In this document: positions 1-19,350 of the stretch, piece after piece | Layout of the letters: every line of letters begins with the position of its first letter | How positions within the stretch are numbered: the stretch's first letter is position 1 | Assembly: GCF_949628215.1 (NCBI RefSeq) | Contig: NC_134310.1 | Span: forward strand, 8,197,401 to 8,261,400 | Direction of reading: 5' to 3' | Source: Phalacrocorax aristotelis | Lineage: Eukaryota > Chordata > Aves > Suliformes > Phalacrocoracidae | DNA length: 64,000 nucleotides | Translations under genes and position numbers: made by a program | The notes under the pieces: generated by a model | The model's database searches: none | Told to the model about the DNA's origin: nothing | Seen by the model: only the letters and a program-made list of their open reading frames with translations

Positions 1-400
1 GGATACAGTGCGGGAGGTGGTGCACAGAGAGTGTGCAGTGAGCGTGGTGCAAGCATGCAGAGGCCAGGAGGGCGCAGGGAGCAGGCAGTGAGTGTGGAAC
101 AGGTGCACTGAGCACGGAGGGAGCGTGCAGGGAGCGTGCAGACATGCAGTGAGCATGCAGAGTATGCAACGAGCACAGACAGAGCGTGTACCAGGCATGC
201 GGTGAACACACAGGGGTCATTGCAAAGGCCACAAGGCAAGCACAGAGCAGGCAGCGAGGTGAGCATGCACCAGACACACAGAGGATGCAGCAACCACGTG
301 TGGAACATGTAGATGACATGACACGCAACCAACACTCAGAGCATGCATTGCACATGCAGCAAGCACACAGAACAAATGCAGCAAGCCAGCAAGTGCGGCT
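1..400. repeat. Degenerate short tandem repeats (GCATGCAG / GAGCRTGCAG type)
   Basis: This stretch repeats variants of words such as GTGCAGTGAGC, GAGCATGCAG and GAGCGTGCAG at irregular intervals of about 10-30 bases. It looks like a decayed minisatellite. The small open frames across it have no recognisable protein content. I see no gene here. Confidence 0.5.
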
Positions 401-1569
401 GTGAGCGCTCCAGTACCCCACGTGACAACAGGGACCCCTGCGGGCTGAGCGAGCTCCCAGCTGGCCCCAGGTGTCCCCACCATGCCAGGCACCCCTGGGT
501 GTGTCCCCCCGGGGCTGTGGGTGCTGGCGCTGCTGCCCTGTCATTACCGGCTTGGTGACCTACATGGCAGCGTGTGCAATTTTGGAGGCATGTGGCTCCT
601 CTGTTAGAGCCACCCAATGGGTGCCACTGGCCCACACCCCCCGTGGCGCTGCCCCTGTCCACTGTCCCCTGTCCCTCCTCTAACCCTGGGAGTCAAAACC
701 CTGCAAATCCCCCCCGTCCCACCAGCCTGGGCTAGTCGGGATCCCTTGTTAGCAGCGCTAGTAAAGAAAGGTCTGGGGTACCCGTTTTTCCCTGGCTGCT
801 CTGCTTGAAAGTGGGATGCGGGAGCGGCTGCCAAGGACTGGCGAAATCAGGAATTTTGATGGATTTGGAGGGGCCTGGGGGGGCGGTGGGGGCAGCCAGG
901 ACCACACTGGAGTGGCCCCATGCCAGGATGGCACCGGTGGCTTTGGGGGGGGTCTGCAAATCCTGCAGTGAAATGCCCCCAAACAGCATGGGGGGGACAA
1001 AGAGAAGCTGGTGGGGGGGCAGAGCGTGACGGCAGGGCTGGGGGCGGCTGCATTGCCTGGGGGGGGCTGATGTGGGGCGCCGATGCGGGGCGCCCTGGGG
1101 GAGGTGGCTGCAGCAAAACGGGGGGCCCGCTGGGTGCACAATGGTGGCGGTGGGGCGAGCAGCCAATGCGCAGCGCGGCCAGTGAAGTCATGCACCGCGG
1201 TACAGCAGCCATTGGCCCTGGTGCTGCCGCTTGGCGCAATGAGCCCGTCTGTTCTCAGCCCAGGCTGGCATCACGTGAGGCGGGGGGGTGACACCCACAC
1301 AGTGACAGCATCCCACAGTGCCACTGAGCCCGGGGTGAGGGTCCCGCTCCTGAGAACCCCCCCACAGCCGTTGCCTGCATCCAGCAGGCCCTTGGCAGCC
1401 TGCAGGGATGGAGGGACGTGACCCCGTGCCCTGTTCCCCCCCTCGGCGCAGGCCTGGCTGCGGTGCTGAGCACAGCCCTGCTTGTGGCGTGTGTGGGCTG
1501 GGGGGGGTGTCAGCCCCCACCTCCCAGCCCTGAGCCTCGGAGCTGCACAAAATGAACACGGAGCTGGAG
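401..1569. other. GC-rich non-coding upstream flank
   Basis: This is unique-looking GC-rich DNA with many G and C runs and no splice-bounded coding exon that I can recognise. Long proline-, glycine- or arginine-rich open frames cross it on both strands, but they are a by-product of few A/T-rich stop codons. It is probably distal promoter DNA of MKNK2 or the spacer to a gene outside the window. Confidence 0.5.
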
Positions 1570-1925
1570 TGTCCCTGTCCCCGGGTGCAGGGCGGGTGGG
1601 GGGATGGAAAGGGGTGCCCCTGTCCCTGGGTGCAGTATGGGGTGTCCAGGGGGGTGCCCCTGTGGCCAGGTGTGCGGTGGGGGGGTGGTTGGGGTACCTG
1701 GTGCAGCGCGGGGGGGGGTGTTGGGGGGTTCCCTCTGTTTCTGGGTGCGGGGGGGTGGGGGCTGCCCGTGTCTCTGGGTTCAGTGCGGGGGGAGGGACAC
1801 ACGACACTGGGGGTGTCCTCGCCTCTGGGGGCAGGGCGAGGGGGCGGCCGGGGGGGTCCCTGTCCCTGCCTGCAGCACGGGGGCTGCCCGAGGGGTGTGT
1901 GTGTTTGTGTCCCCGGCGGGGGTCC
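1570..1925. repeat. Degenerate G-rich minisatellite upstream of MKNK2
   Basis: Units of roughly 45-60 bases recur, each built around a phrase like CCCTGGGTGCAG followed by a run of 5-9 G. Examples begin near 1571, 1619, 1658, 1700, 1737, 1776 and 1865. The repeated G runs on the + strand could form G-quadruplexes. The block ends about 70 bases before the MKNK2 TATA box. Confidence 0.55.
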
Positions 1926-1996
1926 GGGTGACCCGGGCGCAGCGCAGGGGGTGCCGGGGGCGGTGGCGGCCGGTGGGGGCGGGGCGGGACGGGCGC

Positions 1997-2002
1997 TATA
2001 AA
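1997..2002 (+). promoter_or_regulatory. MKNK2: TATA box of MKNK2
   Basis: TATAAA followed by G sits in GC-rich DNA, with GC-box-like GGGGCGGG just upstream at about 1979-1986. It lies 268 bases upstream of the MKNK2 start codon. A start of transcription near 2025-2030 is inferred from the usual 25-30 base spacing and was not observed. Confidence 0.6.
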
Positions 2003-2052
2003 GCTGTCGGGGGCGGTAGGGGCGTGTCCCCTCCCGGCGGCGGAGCGGAGCG

Positions 2053-2053
<1 letters not shown>

Positions 2054-2091
<38 letters not shown>
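2054..2091 (+). repeat. CGG trinucleotide repeat in the presumed MKNK2 5' UTR
   Basis: About 12 uninterrupted CGG/GGC units lie just downstream of the presumed start of transcription. Their position in a 5' leader recalls length-variable CGG repeats in other genes, but nothing here shows expansion. Confidence 0.75.
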
Positions 2092-2269
2092 TTTGCGGGG
2101 CCGGGTCGGGCCGGGCCACGCCACAGCCCTCTGACTCCCCCCTCCCCCATCCTTTCCCCGCAGGTCTCGGTCACCCTCCTTCCCCCTCCCTGTTTATTTT
2201 TTTTTTTCGGTCCCCCCCTCCATTTCTCCCAGCAACGCCGTCCTCCCCACCCCCACCCCCCGCAGCAAG

Positions 2270-9980
<7,711 letters not shown>

Positions 9981-10032
9981 GCTGTGCCACTCCAACCTGC
10001 TGTACCCTGTGTCCTCCTCCTCTTTCTTTCTT

Positions 10033-10061
<29 letters not shown>
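10033..10061 (+). repeat. C(n)A(n) mononucleotide tract
   Basis: A run of 19 C is followed directly by 10 A, about 50 bases after the MKNK2 stop codon. Confidence 0.85.
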
Positions 10062-10064
<3 letters not shown>

Positions 10065-12422
10065 CCCACTGTTTCTGACTAGTGACAAGATCAGGACTCA
10101 TCCCTGTGGCTGGTTTCCAAGGTTTTGCTGATCTTGTAGGTCTGGAGGTGGGAGGGTTTGTTTGATCTGTTTTTTTTAAGGTATTAAATCAAGCGTGAGG
10201 TTGCTTCACCCAGGGCATACTCAAGGACATCTGACAGACACACAGACTTTTGTTTCCTGACTCTTGGTTTCTCCTCTGACATTTCTCCCCCTCCCTGACA
10301 CCAAAGGACTCTTTGTATCCACGGCTGCTTTGACGATTTCAGCTCATTTCATACTGTGAACAGAAGATCCTCGGTCGCGTTTTCAACAACAGGAGTTGTG
10401 TTTTAACCTTGCCCCTCCCCTCAGAGCTGCAGGTTTTTCTCTGATTTTGGGGCAGATCCCATGAAACACCCCTCCCTGGGGGTCTGGGAGGCACCTCCCA
10501 GACATGGGGAGCCCCTTTGTCCCATGCTCGGGGGCATCCCCAGCTATGCTTTGGAGGGATGCAGTGGGTGTTGTGCAGTGAACTGCTTGGGCCAGGAGGG
10601 ATGGTGCCCTGTCCCACTGAGCTGCCCTCTCTCCTTGGCAGCCCACTTCCAGAATAAGCTATTCATCCCCCACTTTTTTTTAAATTATTGTTGGTTTTAA
10701 GCTGCTAGCTGTGCTTGTCTACAGGGCATGGAGAAATGTCTTCCTTTCTTCCCACGCTCCAGCTGGCAGCTCCCCCGGGGTAAGGTCAGAGCTGGGGGAT
10801 GTAGAGGTGTCTAGGGCTGTGCTCTTGTGCCAGGTTGGATGTTGAACCCCTGTTTTTGGAGGGGCTGCTCACCAGTGGCTGTGCTCTTGTGGATGCGCAA
10901 GGTTGGAATGAGGTGTCCAGGGTGGCTGGAGCAGCCAAAAAGTATCCCTCTGGGAATAGCTGGGTGCTGTATGGCAAGAAAAGGACCCATCTTAAGAGTG
11001 TTGGGACCTGCTTGCAGGGTGGTGTGACTTGGTGTGGCTTCAGGCTGGCCCCGAGGCTGCTGTGGCAGGAGGGTCTGGGGGTGCAGAGGGTGCCGAGTGC
11101 TCCGAGGATGCCGGTGGGCAAGTGGCCAGGCTGGCAGCAGCATGCAAGGGCCACGGCGTGGGGGAGCAGCCTGGGGAGGGCTTGGAATGTGGGGCTGGAG
11201 TGTTTGGGGTTGGGGTAGCAGCGCCTGGGCAGTGCAGGGTTTGATGGGTGGCTGGGGAGAGGAGCTGGGCACATGTGTTCCCGCATGTGTGTGCATGCAT
11301 CTGCCCTTTCCTCAGAGCTTGCTTTGCTTTGGGGAAGGGAGGGAGTGCATGCGGGGGAAGGGCTTGAGATGCTGAATCGGGACAGGGCCCTTGGCTGGTT
11401 TTGGCCGTACAGGGCAGGATCTGTCCGGGTGAGCGAGTGGTGCCCGTGCTTGGAGCCAGGCTGGTGGCCAGCTCCTCCGAACACCCCCTGCACCAAGCCA
11501 GAGCAGCAAACCTCTGCTCCCCGCCGCGGGCTGTGCCACCGAGCTGCACCCGCTGCATCCCCCCATCCCGCCGGGAGGGAGGCTGCTGCCTTCGTTACTG
11601 ATCTCCTCTCCCTTCCAACTCAACACTTTGAGCTTTATATTTTGAAAAAGCAGCCTTGGCCCATCATGTGCACAGGTGAAGCCTTTGGGAGTTTGAGCTG
11701 GGGAAGAGACTTCCCCAGTCTTCAGCTGAAGACAGTCACTGTCTCCAGGGGGAAAAAAATGAAAAAGTTACCTTTTATTTTAAGACTGCTGACGGCCGTA
11801 CTATGCAATATATGTTGTTGTTTTTTGTTTCAGGGAGGTGTGTGTGAGTTATCTCGGGAGATGGTGATGTTGAGTGTTGATGGAGTTTGGGGCAGGGACT
11901 GTCTTTTCTCACCCTTCCTGGTCTTTCTGCCGAGTGGCATCGGTGGGTTGGGGAGGGCAGCTCCCCCCCAAAAACTGCCTTGCACTTGCAATCTGCCCTC
12001 TCCCCCGGGTGCCCCGGTCCCACCATGCAGGGTGGGGAGGAACGGGGCGGTGGTGAGGGGAGACCCCCCCCACGCAGGCACCGGGACACTCCAGAGAGGC
12101 CTCCTTTAAAGGAAGAAAAAAAATCCATCTTGATTGTACCTTGTTACTTTTTATAGATTATTTTATCAGTTGTAGATAATTCCTTGTTGTCTTATATTAA
12201 GAAATACTTGAATGATGTACAGTACGCGATGCCTTGAGCTGGTATTGTGAAAGCTATTGTTGATGCTGCATGCCGCAGCCTTTTTTTAAAACAAACAAAC
12301 AAGAAAATCATGGGAAGGGGATGGCAAGGGGATGTCTCTGAAATATGCTTTTTTTTTTTGTCCCCTGTCCTTTTCTTGGCAAACCAAGTTTCCCCCTTGT
12401 CCCATGTGCAAGACCAAACTCT

Positions 12423-12469
12423 TATATATATATATATATATATGCATATATATGTATGTGTATATATAG
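12423..12469 (+). repeat. TA / TATG microsatellite in the MKNK2 3' UTR
   Basis: Alternating TA units pass into TATG and GTATATATA units, then into ACACAC. This is a plain simple repeat. Confidence 0.85.
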
Positions 12470-13491
12470 ACACACACTCTTCTGATGGCTGGCTCATGGC
12501 CCAGGTGACCTGTGCTGTGTGGGAGCTCGTCCCTGTGGGCACTGTGCTGCTGCGTGGGCATCCTTGGCTGGGGACGCCTGCAGCCAGCAGCTGCTGCGAG
12601 TGTTTACATCGAGGGGGTGGATGTGCCGGCAGCATCTGAGCTCTTTGCTGGTTGCTCAGCCCAGGCTTGGCTTCGTGTTTTGGCTTGAGGGTTTGGTTTG
12701 GCTGTGAACCTGGTGCTCCTGGCGTGGCACTTGGCGGAGGGTCCCGTGCCACCGGGATGGCAAGCCCCCAGCAGCTCTGGTGTGTGGCAGGGTCTGTGTG
12801 TTTAGAGAGGATCCTTAAATGCCTCCAGAGCTGGCAGATTGACTCTGGAACACCTCTAGCCCTGACTTTGCACAAGACATTGGGGAGCCGTGGGTGCCTC
12901 AGCAGTGCAGGGCTCGGCACTGCACTGGGCCAGCTGGGGAGAGGCTCGTGCTGGGGCCAGATATCCCCTCCCAGTGCCAGCGCCTCTCCCGGGGTGGTTT
13001 CCAGACAGATGCTTCCCTCTTGCCAACACCCTTCTTCCTCCTCTTCCTCTTTTAAAGCCTTTTCCCCCCATAGAGCATCTGTCTTGGAAACCAACTTCAA
13101 AAATATTTTTTTAAGCTGGAAATTTTAAGCATTTTGGCTGCTTCTCCTTCCCCCCTGCCCTTCCTTCAGCCAACTAACTCGACTTAGAACTGGTTAGAAA
13201 TGATTACTGTGAAGCTAACTTTTTTTTTATCAAAGACAGGAGAAACTTTCTCCACTTTACAATTGTCAAACCAGCTTTGGCAGTCTTGAAGAGTCCTGTT
13301 AATGCACTGTTGGTCTGTACAAAGGCAGCCTCTGCTCAGGGGCTGGCTGGAAAAGAAAAATGAAAACAAAACAAAATCCCACAAAACCAAGCACTTTACT
13401 GTATGTACCAGGTGAACAATTCAGCTGTATCAGAAGTTTTCCTTTATAACAATTGTTGATGCCAGAATTTTGTATTGTTTTGTAAGAATTT

Positions 13492-13497
13492 AATAAA
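13492..13497 (+). terminator. MKNK2: Polyadenylation signal of MKNK2
   Basis: AATAAA is followed by a G/T-containing stretch (GGCATGTGGCTG) some 25 bases on, as expected of a cleavage site near 13510-13520. Confidence 0.7.
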
Positions 13498-13520
13498 AAT
13501 GAATTGAGACCTATGGGCTT

Positions 13521-14700
13521 GGCATGTGGCTGCAGGCAGGCTGAGCATGGGGCTGCTGCTGGGGGGGTGGTTTGGGCAGGCATGGGGTGGGAAGTGGGCC
13601 CCTCAGTGCTCCAGCCAAGGGCTCTTCCTATGGCGTTCCTTCCCAGTCCCCTGTTGCTCCTAAGGGGGCTGGGAGGGTGGCTGGGGCCCAGGCAGGGTGC
13701 TGTGTTTGGATGCCAGGGATAGGGGCTGCCAGGGGCTCAGGTCCTGACTCACTTTTCCCAGTGGGGTGGTGTGATCTGCTGGATCCCCAGTTGGAGGGTC
13801 ACAGTGCAGCACTGGGTGCTCTGCCAGCCACAAATAATGGCATAGAGGCTGCCAGCTGCCCCTCTGAGCCACCCCTGCCCATTTTCTACCCTTTCCTTAT
13901 CTGTGAGGTTGTGGAGAGGGAAACTGAGGCAAGAGGGAAGCATAGGCTGGGATGCTGGGGCTATGGGGAGCAGCAGGGACTGCAGGCTGGTAGTCAGGGT
14001 GCAGGAGAAGGGCTATGGGAGCCTGGCTGTGCTTTATTCTGTGGGCAGGATTCAACCTTGTTGAATTTTTTTAAAAATGTATTTTAATTTTTAAGGTATT
14101 TTCTGGCCTGATATAAATAAGTTTTTCCAGTCCTGCTGCTGTGTTGGGGGATGGAGCTGTGAGCCTTCTGGATGCCATTGCTGGGGCTGGGGGGGGACAC
14201 TGCTGGGTGCTGCTGTCCCAGCAGACCCCCAGTTTTGAGGACAGGGCTGTGAGTTCTGCTGTGGGCCAGTAGCTGCTGCTCCTTCTCTGCACACCAGTGA
14301 GGGCTGCTTGGGGTGGAGAAAGCCCCATAGCAACTCACTGCTGAGAAGTCTGTGCTTGCTGCTTGAAAAATGATGCAGCTGCTTCCTGTAGCATCTGGCT
14401 CTGGACAGGGTGGCTCTGGGAGCCTCCCATCCCTGGCTGCTCCAGCACGGCCCATGGCAGGAGCAGAGCTGAGGTCCCCTGGATGCAGAGGACGAGGAGG
14501 AGCGTGTCCCATCCCACCGCGCTGTTCCTGCCTCTCCTGAACAAAACCATTGCTCCCTCCTGTGCCTAGGGGCACCATATCACAGCCCTGGATATTTTAT
14601 GGGCATCCAGCTCTTGCCTCTCCTTTCCTTCCCTCCCTGTTTATCCTGCTCTCCTTCCCCTCTCCCATATTGTCTCACCTGCCCTTGGGCGCTCAGCTAT
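13521..14700. other. Intergenic DNA between MKNK2 and the solo LTR
   Basis: No exon, RNA gene or recognised repeat is visible in this stretch. Confidence 0.55.
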
Positions 14701-14705
14701 CTGCT
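14701..14705. repeat. Left target-site duplication of the solo LTR (CTGCT)
   Basis: These five bases abut the LTR end and match 15017-15021 exactly. Confidence 0.75.
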
Positions 14706-15016
14706 TGTTGTGGTTTAACCCCAGCTGGCAGCTAAGCCCCACACAGCCGGTGGGCTGAGGTAGAGAAACAGAAGAGTAAAAGTGAGAAAAGTGGGTTGAG
14801 ATAAAGACAGTTTAAGAGGTAAAGCAACAGCACACGCCAGCAAAGCTGGTGGGGTGGGGTGAGGAGCAGCAAAGGCCTTGGCTCTGTGTGAGCCCTGCTC
14901 AGCAGGAGCCCAAACATCCCTGGGTTATCAGCACTGTTTCCAGCACAAATCCAGGACACAGCCCCGTACCAGCTACTATGGAGAAAATTGAATCTGTCTC
15001 AGTCCAAACCAGCACA
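14706..15016 (-). mobile_element. Solo LTR of an avian endogenous retrovirus, 311 bp
   Basis: Read on the minus strand, the element opens TGTGCTGGTTTGGAC and ends AAACCACAACA, so it has the TG...CA ends of a retroviral LTR. Both ends resemble the ends of the provirus LTRs at 22 and 28 kb (TGTGCTGGTTTTGGC start, AAACCACGACA end), while the middle is different and shorter. That points to a related but distinct subfamily. There is no internal retroviral sequence, and a perfect 5-bp duplication flanks it. It is therefore best explained as one LTR left after recombination between two. Confidence 0.85.
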
Positions 15017-15021
15017 CTGCT
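15017..15021. repeat. Right target-site duplication of the solo LTR (CTGCT)
   Basis: This is a perfect copy of 14701-14705, immediately outside the LTR. Confidence 0.75.
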
Positions 15022-17920
15022 CCAGAAACCCTGCTTCTCCTGCCCTTTGCTCATGGCCTGTCCCACAGACTGAGATGCTGGGCAGATCCCAGGCAGGTGC
15101 TGTCAAAGGCAGCTTTGCTGTAAAGGCTGATTTAGGTTTTAATCTCTGTAAAATTTCTTTGTGTGGTCCCTCTTCCCCTGCCCCGCTGACTTCACCACCC
15201 TTAGAAAGCACCTGGTATTGGAAACCATCTCAGAGCATGCGCGGAGAAGGGCAGTTCTGAAAATAAACCCACGCTAGGTTAAAATAACTTGCGCTGCTCT
15301 GGTGCTTGAGCATCAGCCCAAAATAGGCTCTCCCACTGGGATAAGGGCTCTATAAATAAGTCTGCGGTGAGTTGCACCAGAGAAAAGCCCTGCGGCAAGA
15401 GCAGCAGCGATGCCACCCACAGTGGCCCAGTGGCACCGCAAGAGCAACGGGGCCCCCGGGGTGGCCTGGGTGACGTAGCAGGTCAGTCGGGCTTTGGGTG
15501 ACACAGTGGCTTGTGTCAGTTCTCCTGTTCTCAGGATTTAATTGAGCCATCAGGTCATGCTCAGATGCGAGCGGCAGCAGTGCTGGGGTGCATAGTGGGG
15601 TCATGGCTGGCTTTGGCACAGGGCATTGCAGAGAGTGGGCAAGCGAGCAAAGAAGTGTCTTCAGTATTTTGGGTCTAAGCCTGCCTATACTGGTGATGGG
15701 AGATGAGCCGGATGATTAGCTGAAGTTTTGATTTACTATCAGCTCAAAAAAGGCCCTGAAGTGAGGACTATGCATTCCCTCAGCCCCAGACTGGTCTCCT
15801 AAACAGTTGGTGAGCCCCAAAACCACGCTGGGCATGCAGAGAGGAAGGCATGAAGCACTCTTTTAGCTTTAAAAAAAAAAAGTTTTTCCATTTTGTGCAT
15901 TTAAAATGGTTTACAGGATGGGGCAGCAAGGGAAAGAACAACTCTGCATTTTGCAGTGAATCACCACTCCTCGCCAGGCAATCGAAACAAACCAATTGGG
16001 GTTTGGGTTTTTTCTTGATTTTTTTTTTTGGTAGAATGTGCCATTTTGGTGTCATTTTGCAGCTGGTGCATAGGTGTGCAGGTTCTTCCCTGTAGCCACC
16101 TCAGGGAGCGATGTGCACCCTGGCAGCCCCTAGTACGCAGGTCTGGCGCTGCCTGCGCTCAGCTGCTGCACCCAAACGCCCTGTGGCACGCTGGTCCCTC
16201 TGCACCAGGGTGCGCCATGGTGGCACAAGCACGGCCGCCTCCTCCACTGGCTGGAAAAGGCCTCGGGCAGTCTTGTGTTTGTGGGCTCGGATGGTGAAGT
16301 GTGGCTTTTGGAGAGCCACGGGGTGCAGGTTCGGCTTTCCTCCAGGGTTTCAGCTCCAGGTGGGATTGCACAGGCCTTAGGTGCTGCAGTCAATCAGCGG
16401 GAGCGGCACAGCGTCAGGTTTTTCCCCAAAGCCCAGGAGAGCACCTCTAGCTGTGCCCCTTGGAGATGCCGCTGCTGCCACGGCTGGAGGGGGTCACAGG
16501 CCTCGTGATTCTTCTTCTCACCTGGCTGCAAGTTTAAATAAAGGCTTGTTGCTAAAGCATGGGGTTTGGCAAGTCCCACTGTAGCCCTCCTCTGGCCAAC
16601 ACCCAAGATGTGTTTGCCGCGCCATCCTCCTTGGGGCTTGTTTCATCTTACTGTAACTCCTTTGAGATGAACTGCTTGGCCAGGTAATAGCTGCCTTCCC
16701 ATTCCTAGCTTTTGCTTGGAAAACATATTCCAAATTTATTTTTTTGCCTCTACAAGGTAAAGAAAGGCCAGGTGTCCTCTGCCATCGAACTCTGAGCACT
16801 CTGGTTCCACTGGTTTCATTCCAACCACCCATAGTTTGCCCTTGTGCAGCCAAGATCCTGTATTTCCAGACCTGTACTTGCTCAGCCTTCATCTAACACC
16901 AACTGAATCACACCAATTCCCCCACCCAGAGGTACTGCCGCCGTTAGGCTTTTTATCCTCTTGCCATTACCCCATCTGAAATAGTGCTGCCTTTTTGCTG
17001 AGTGCCTAATTTGTGAAGAACTCTGTTGGCTATCAGATCCAGAAATAATGGCGCTGTGCCATTTTTAGGAGCGTTTGTTCTCAGATTTATTTTGGGGATG
17101 TTAAAGTCGCCCATATGGCACTATTCTTTGACTGTATTTCTTTAATACACTGCTGATCCCTGCTGTGTTGGTCCGGGGACACAAACACCTTGCCCTACCC
17201 CACAGAGCAAAGGCGACAGTGTCCCACGCAGAATTATGTACTATCTGTTATGTATTATCCCTTATTTCTGTAGCTGCATTTCTTTACATCAGTCCTGACC
17301 TGAGCCTCTGGCTGCTGCTACAATATGAATCATTCTAATTTATTTCATCATGTGCCAGATAAATAGGATCTGTGTAATGAGCTGTGGCAGGGCCGACACA
17401 GTGAGTAAGGCACAGAGAAGGGCGGTGGTGCTGGTACATTTGCTGGGATTTGGGAGCAGGGAATGCTACAGTAGCGAGGCTTCAGCCTCTGCCACCTCCA
17501 TCCCCACCAGCATGGGCTGGGTTGGATGTTCATGCACCTCCCGGACAGGGCAGGGGCCTCTTGGTGACCCTCCCAGCAGCACTCCTGGAGCTGCAGGGCC
17601 ATGGGACCAACCAGCCGGTGCCCACCTGCCCTGGGACAAGGGTCCAGGCCACCCCTGCCAGAAATCAGGTGTGCCCAACCATCCAACTGCTGGGCACACG
17701 CAGCAGTCTTTATCTCCCTCTAATGTTTATGGCCTGAATGAAGCATCCAAAAGCCAAACAGGACTGAGCAGGGACCAGGCAGGCATCCAGAGATCACATT
17801 TGTGAGTAAAAAATGTGATGCTGAAATACACGGAAACAGCTCGGCCAGCAAGGGGGTGATGTGCTAAGCAAATGGCATGAAAGACAAAAGGATACAGTTT
17901 TTAAAAGAGAAAACGTCTGT
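15022..17920. other. Intergenic DNA, no gene recognised
   Basis: The stretch has mixed base composition with A/T-rich parts near 15850-16030 and 16650-17350. No splice-bounded exon or known repeat could be named. The part near 17000-17160 may be an old LINE remnant, which I could not confirm. Confidence 0.45.
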
Positions 17921-17932
17921 ATTTAATGCTTG

Positions 17933-17938
17933 TTTATT
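17933..17938 (-). terminator. Candidate minus-strand polyadenylation signal
   Basis: On the minus strand this is AATAAA, with ATTAAA ten bases further downstream and a T-rich stretch (GTTTTCTCTTTT) after that. It would end a minus-strand transcript running down from about 18.4-18.7 kb. No protein-coding exon is visible upstream, so a non-coding RNA is possible. The signal could also be chance. Confidence 0.3.
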
Positions 17939-19010
17939 ATTAATATAAGAAAGATTTCACAGGAAAAAGAACTGTCCCTCTCCAGGCTCCTACTCCTTCC
18001 TGCGTGCACCAGATGCCAGAAGGGACTATTAAGACGGCCAGCTCTGAACTCTGCATAGCTGTGGCTACAGGAGTTTCCCAAACTCCTCCACGTGAAGTGT
18101 AACACAGCTTTAAAAAAATGCAGCAGAAACAGGTATTTGATAACATGATGCAAAACCAGGTCGGAAGCTCTCGATCAAAATTAGAGGTGTAACAACACCA
18201 CTGCAATGTGCCATGGCAGCATCTGCCGTAGTGGTTGATCCGTGGGATCCTTGAGCTATGCAAGGGTCTGGAAGCTTTGAATCAATATAAACAGTGCATG
18301 TCCCTGTATTACAGAAACTGTGATGCAAAGGCAAGGAAAACAGAAGGGGAAGACAGGACATCTCGCTGAACATGTCGAATCAAGGACCACGCTTCTGCTC
18401 CCTAATGCATGTGTGGGCACCTCCAAGAGCTGAACACAGATCAGAGGACAGATAAGGGGGGGGGAATGTAATTACCCTGTGAAGAGTAAATCACTTTAAG
18501 GGTTCAGTTACTGAGACCACAGCAAGGCAGTGGCACAGCCCCTTAATTAATCTTTTGCTTTTCAGGCTCCTGTCCCCCCCCCGCCCCCATTTTCCACCTC
18601 ACGCTGGCTGGCAAGGAGATCTCGCAGGATCTTGGTGGCAGCGGGGTGCAACCAGGTGAGGCATCAGGCTGCTGTGGATCAGCCTGTCCCCAGGGAGAGC
18701 CGCGGCTTCCCGGTACGTGCAAGGTAATACCTGCAGTGCTGCCAGTAACGCGGTGCTCCAGGCCCGGTGTCAGCAGCAACGGCCTGTCGCTCCGGGCTAA
18801 TTATTTTGAGGAATTGCTGGGCACAAATCAGGGTGTCTTGGGGATGGCGTAGGCTTGGGCTTCTGTTGTAGAGGAAAGGCTGGTTTCTGAGAGCGAGAAG
18901 GGAGCGACCCTTGCTCCCTCCACATCCCCCCTGCCGACCTCTCCAGGGCTTCTCCCCCTTCAGCTCCACCCCTCTGACTGCCCCTCTCCACGGCCCAAAC
19001 CTCCCTCATG
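17939..19010. other. Intergenic DNA upstream of the BTBD2 CpG island
   Basis: No coding exon was recognised. The part 17940-18400 could be a terminal exon of the putative minus-strand transcript. It contains a run of nine G near 18456 and C runs near 18573. Confidence 0.4.
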
Positions 19011-19059
19011 CCTCACCCCCAGCACTAACCCCCGCTCCAGACCCACAGCCCCCAACCTC

Positions 19060-19350
19060 CCCCCCATGAACTGCCCCCCCATTCCCCATCCCGCCCCGAA
19101 CTGCCACCTGCACCCCCTGCCTCCCCCCCGCCCCGAATGACCCCCTTCACGGGGTGGCCCCCCTCATCCCCCAAAACTGCCTCTCAGGGATTGCTTCCCT
19201 TGTCGTCCCCCCCCCAGCTGCTCCTCAGGGGATTGTCCCCTTTCCCCCAAGCTGCCCCTCGGGGATCGCCCTCTCGCCCCACAAAACCCCCAAAACCTCA
19301 GGGACTGCCCCCTCATCCTCCCCAGAGACGGCCCCTCCATCCCCTCAGGG
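19060..19350. repeat. C-rich degenerate tandem repeat upstream of BTBD2
   Basis: Variants of CCTCAGGGATTGCCCC recur at about 19184, 19224, 19257, 19298 and 19344, separated by C runs. The period is roughly 35-45 bases. It borders the CpG-rich promoter. Confidence 0.5.

Larger units (their letters stand above)
9981..13515 (+). other. MKNK2: MKNK2 3' UTR
   Basis: The 3' UTR runs from the TGA to a polyadenylation signal about 3.5 kb away with no further coding exon. It holds a C19-A10 tract (10033-10061), a possible early ATTAAA signal (10183-10188), a T-rich stretch near 12105-12220 and a TA/TATG microsatellite (12423-12469). The length is inferred from the lack of a convincing earlier poly(A) site. 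Cleavage at an earlier site is possible. Confidence 0.65.

Noticed and set aside
1188-2174. Proline-rich 328-codon open frame on the minus strand
   Set aside because: It runs antisense through the G-rich repeats and the CGG tract. Its composition is explained by C-rich DNA lacking stop codons, and no domain is seen.
15345-15360. TATAAATA as a promoter
   Set aside because: It stands alone with no downstream exon or start signal that I can recognise.
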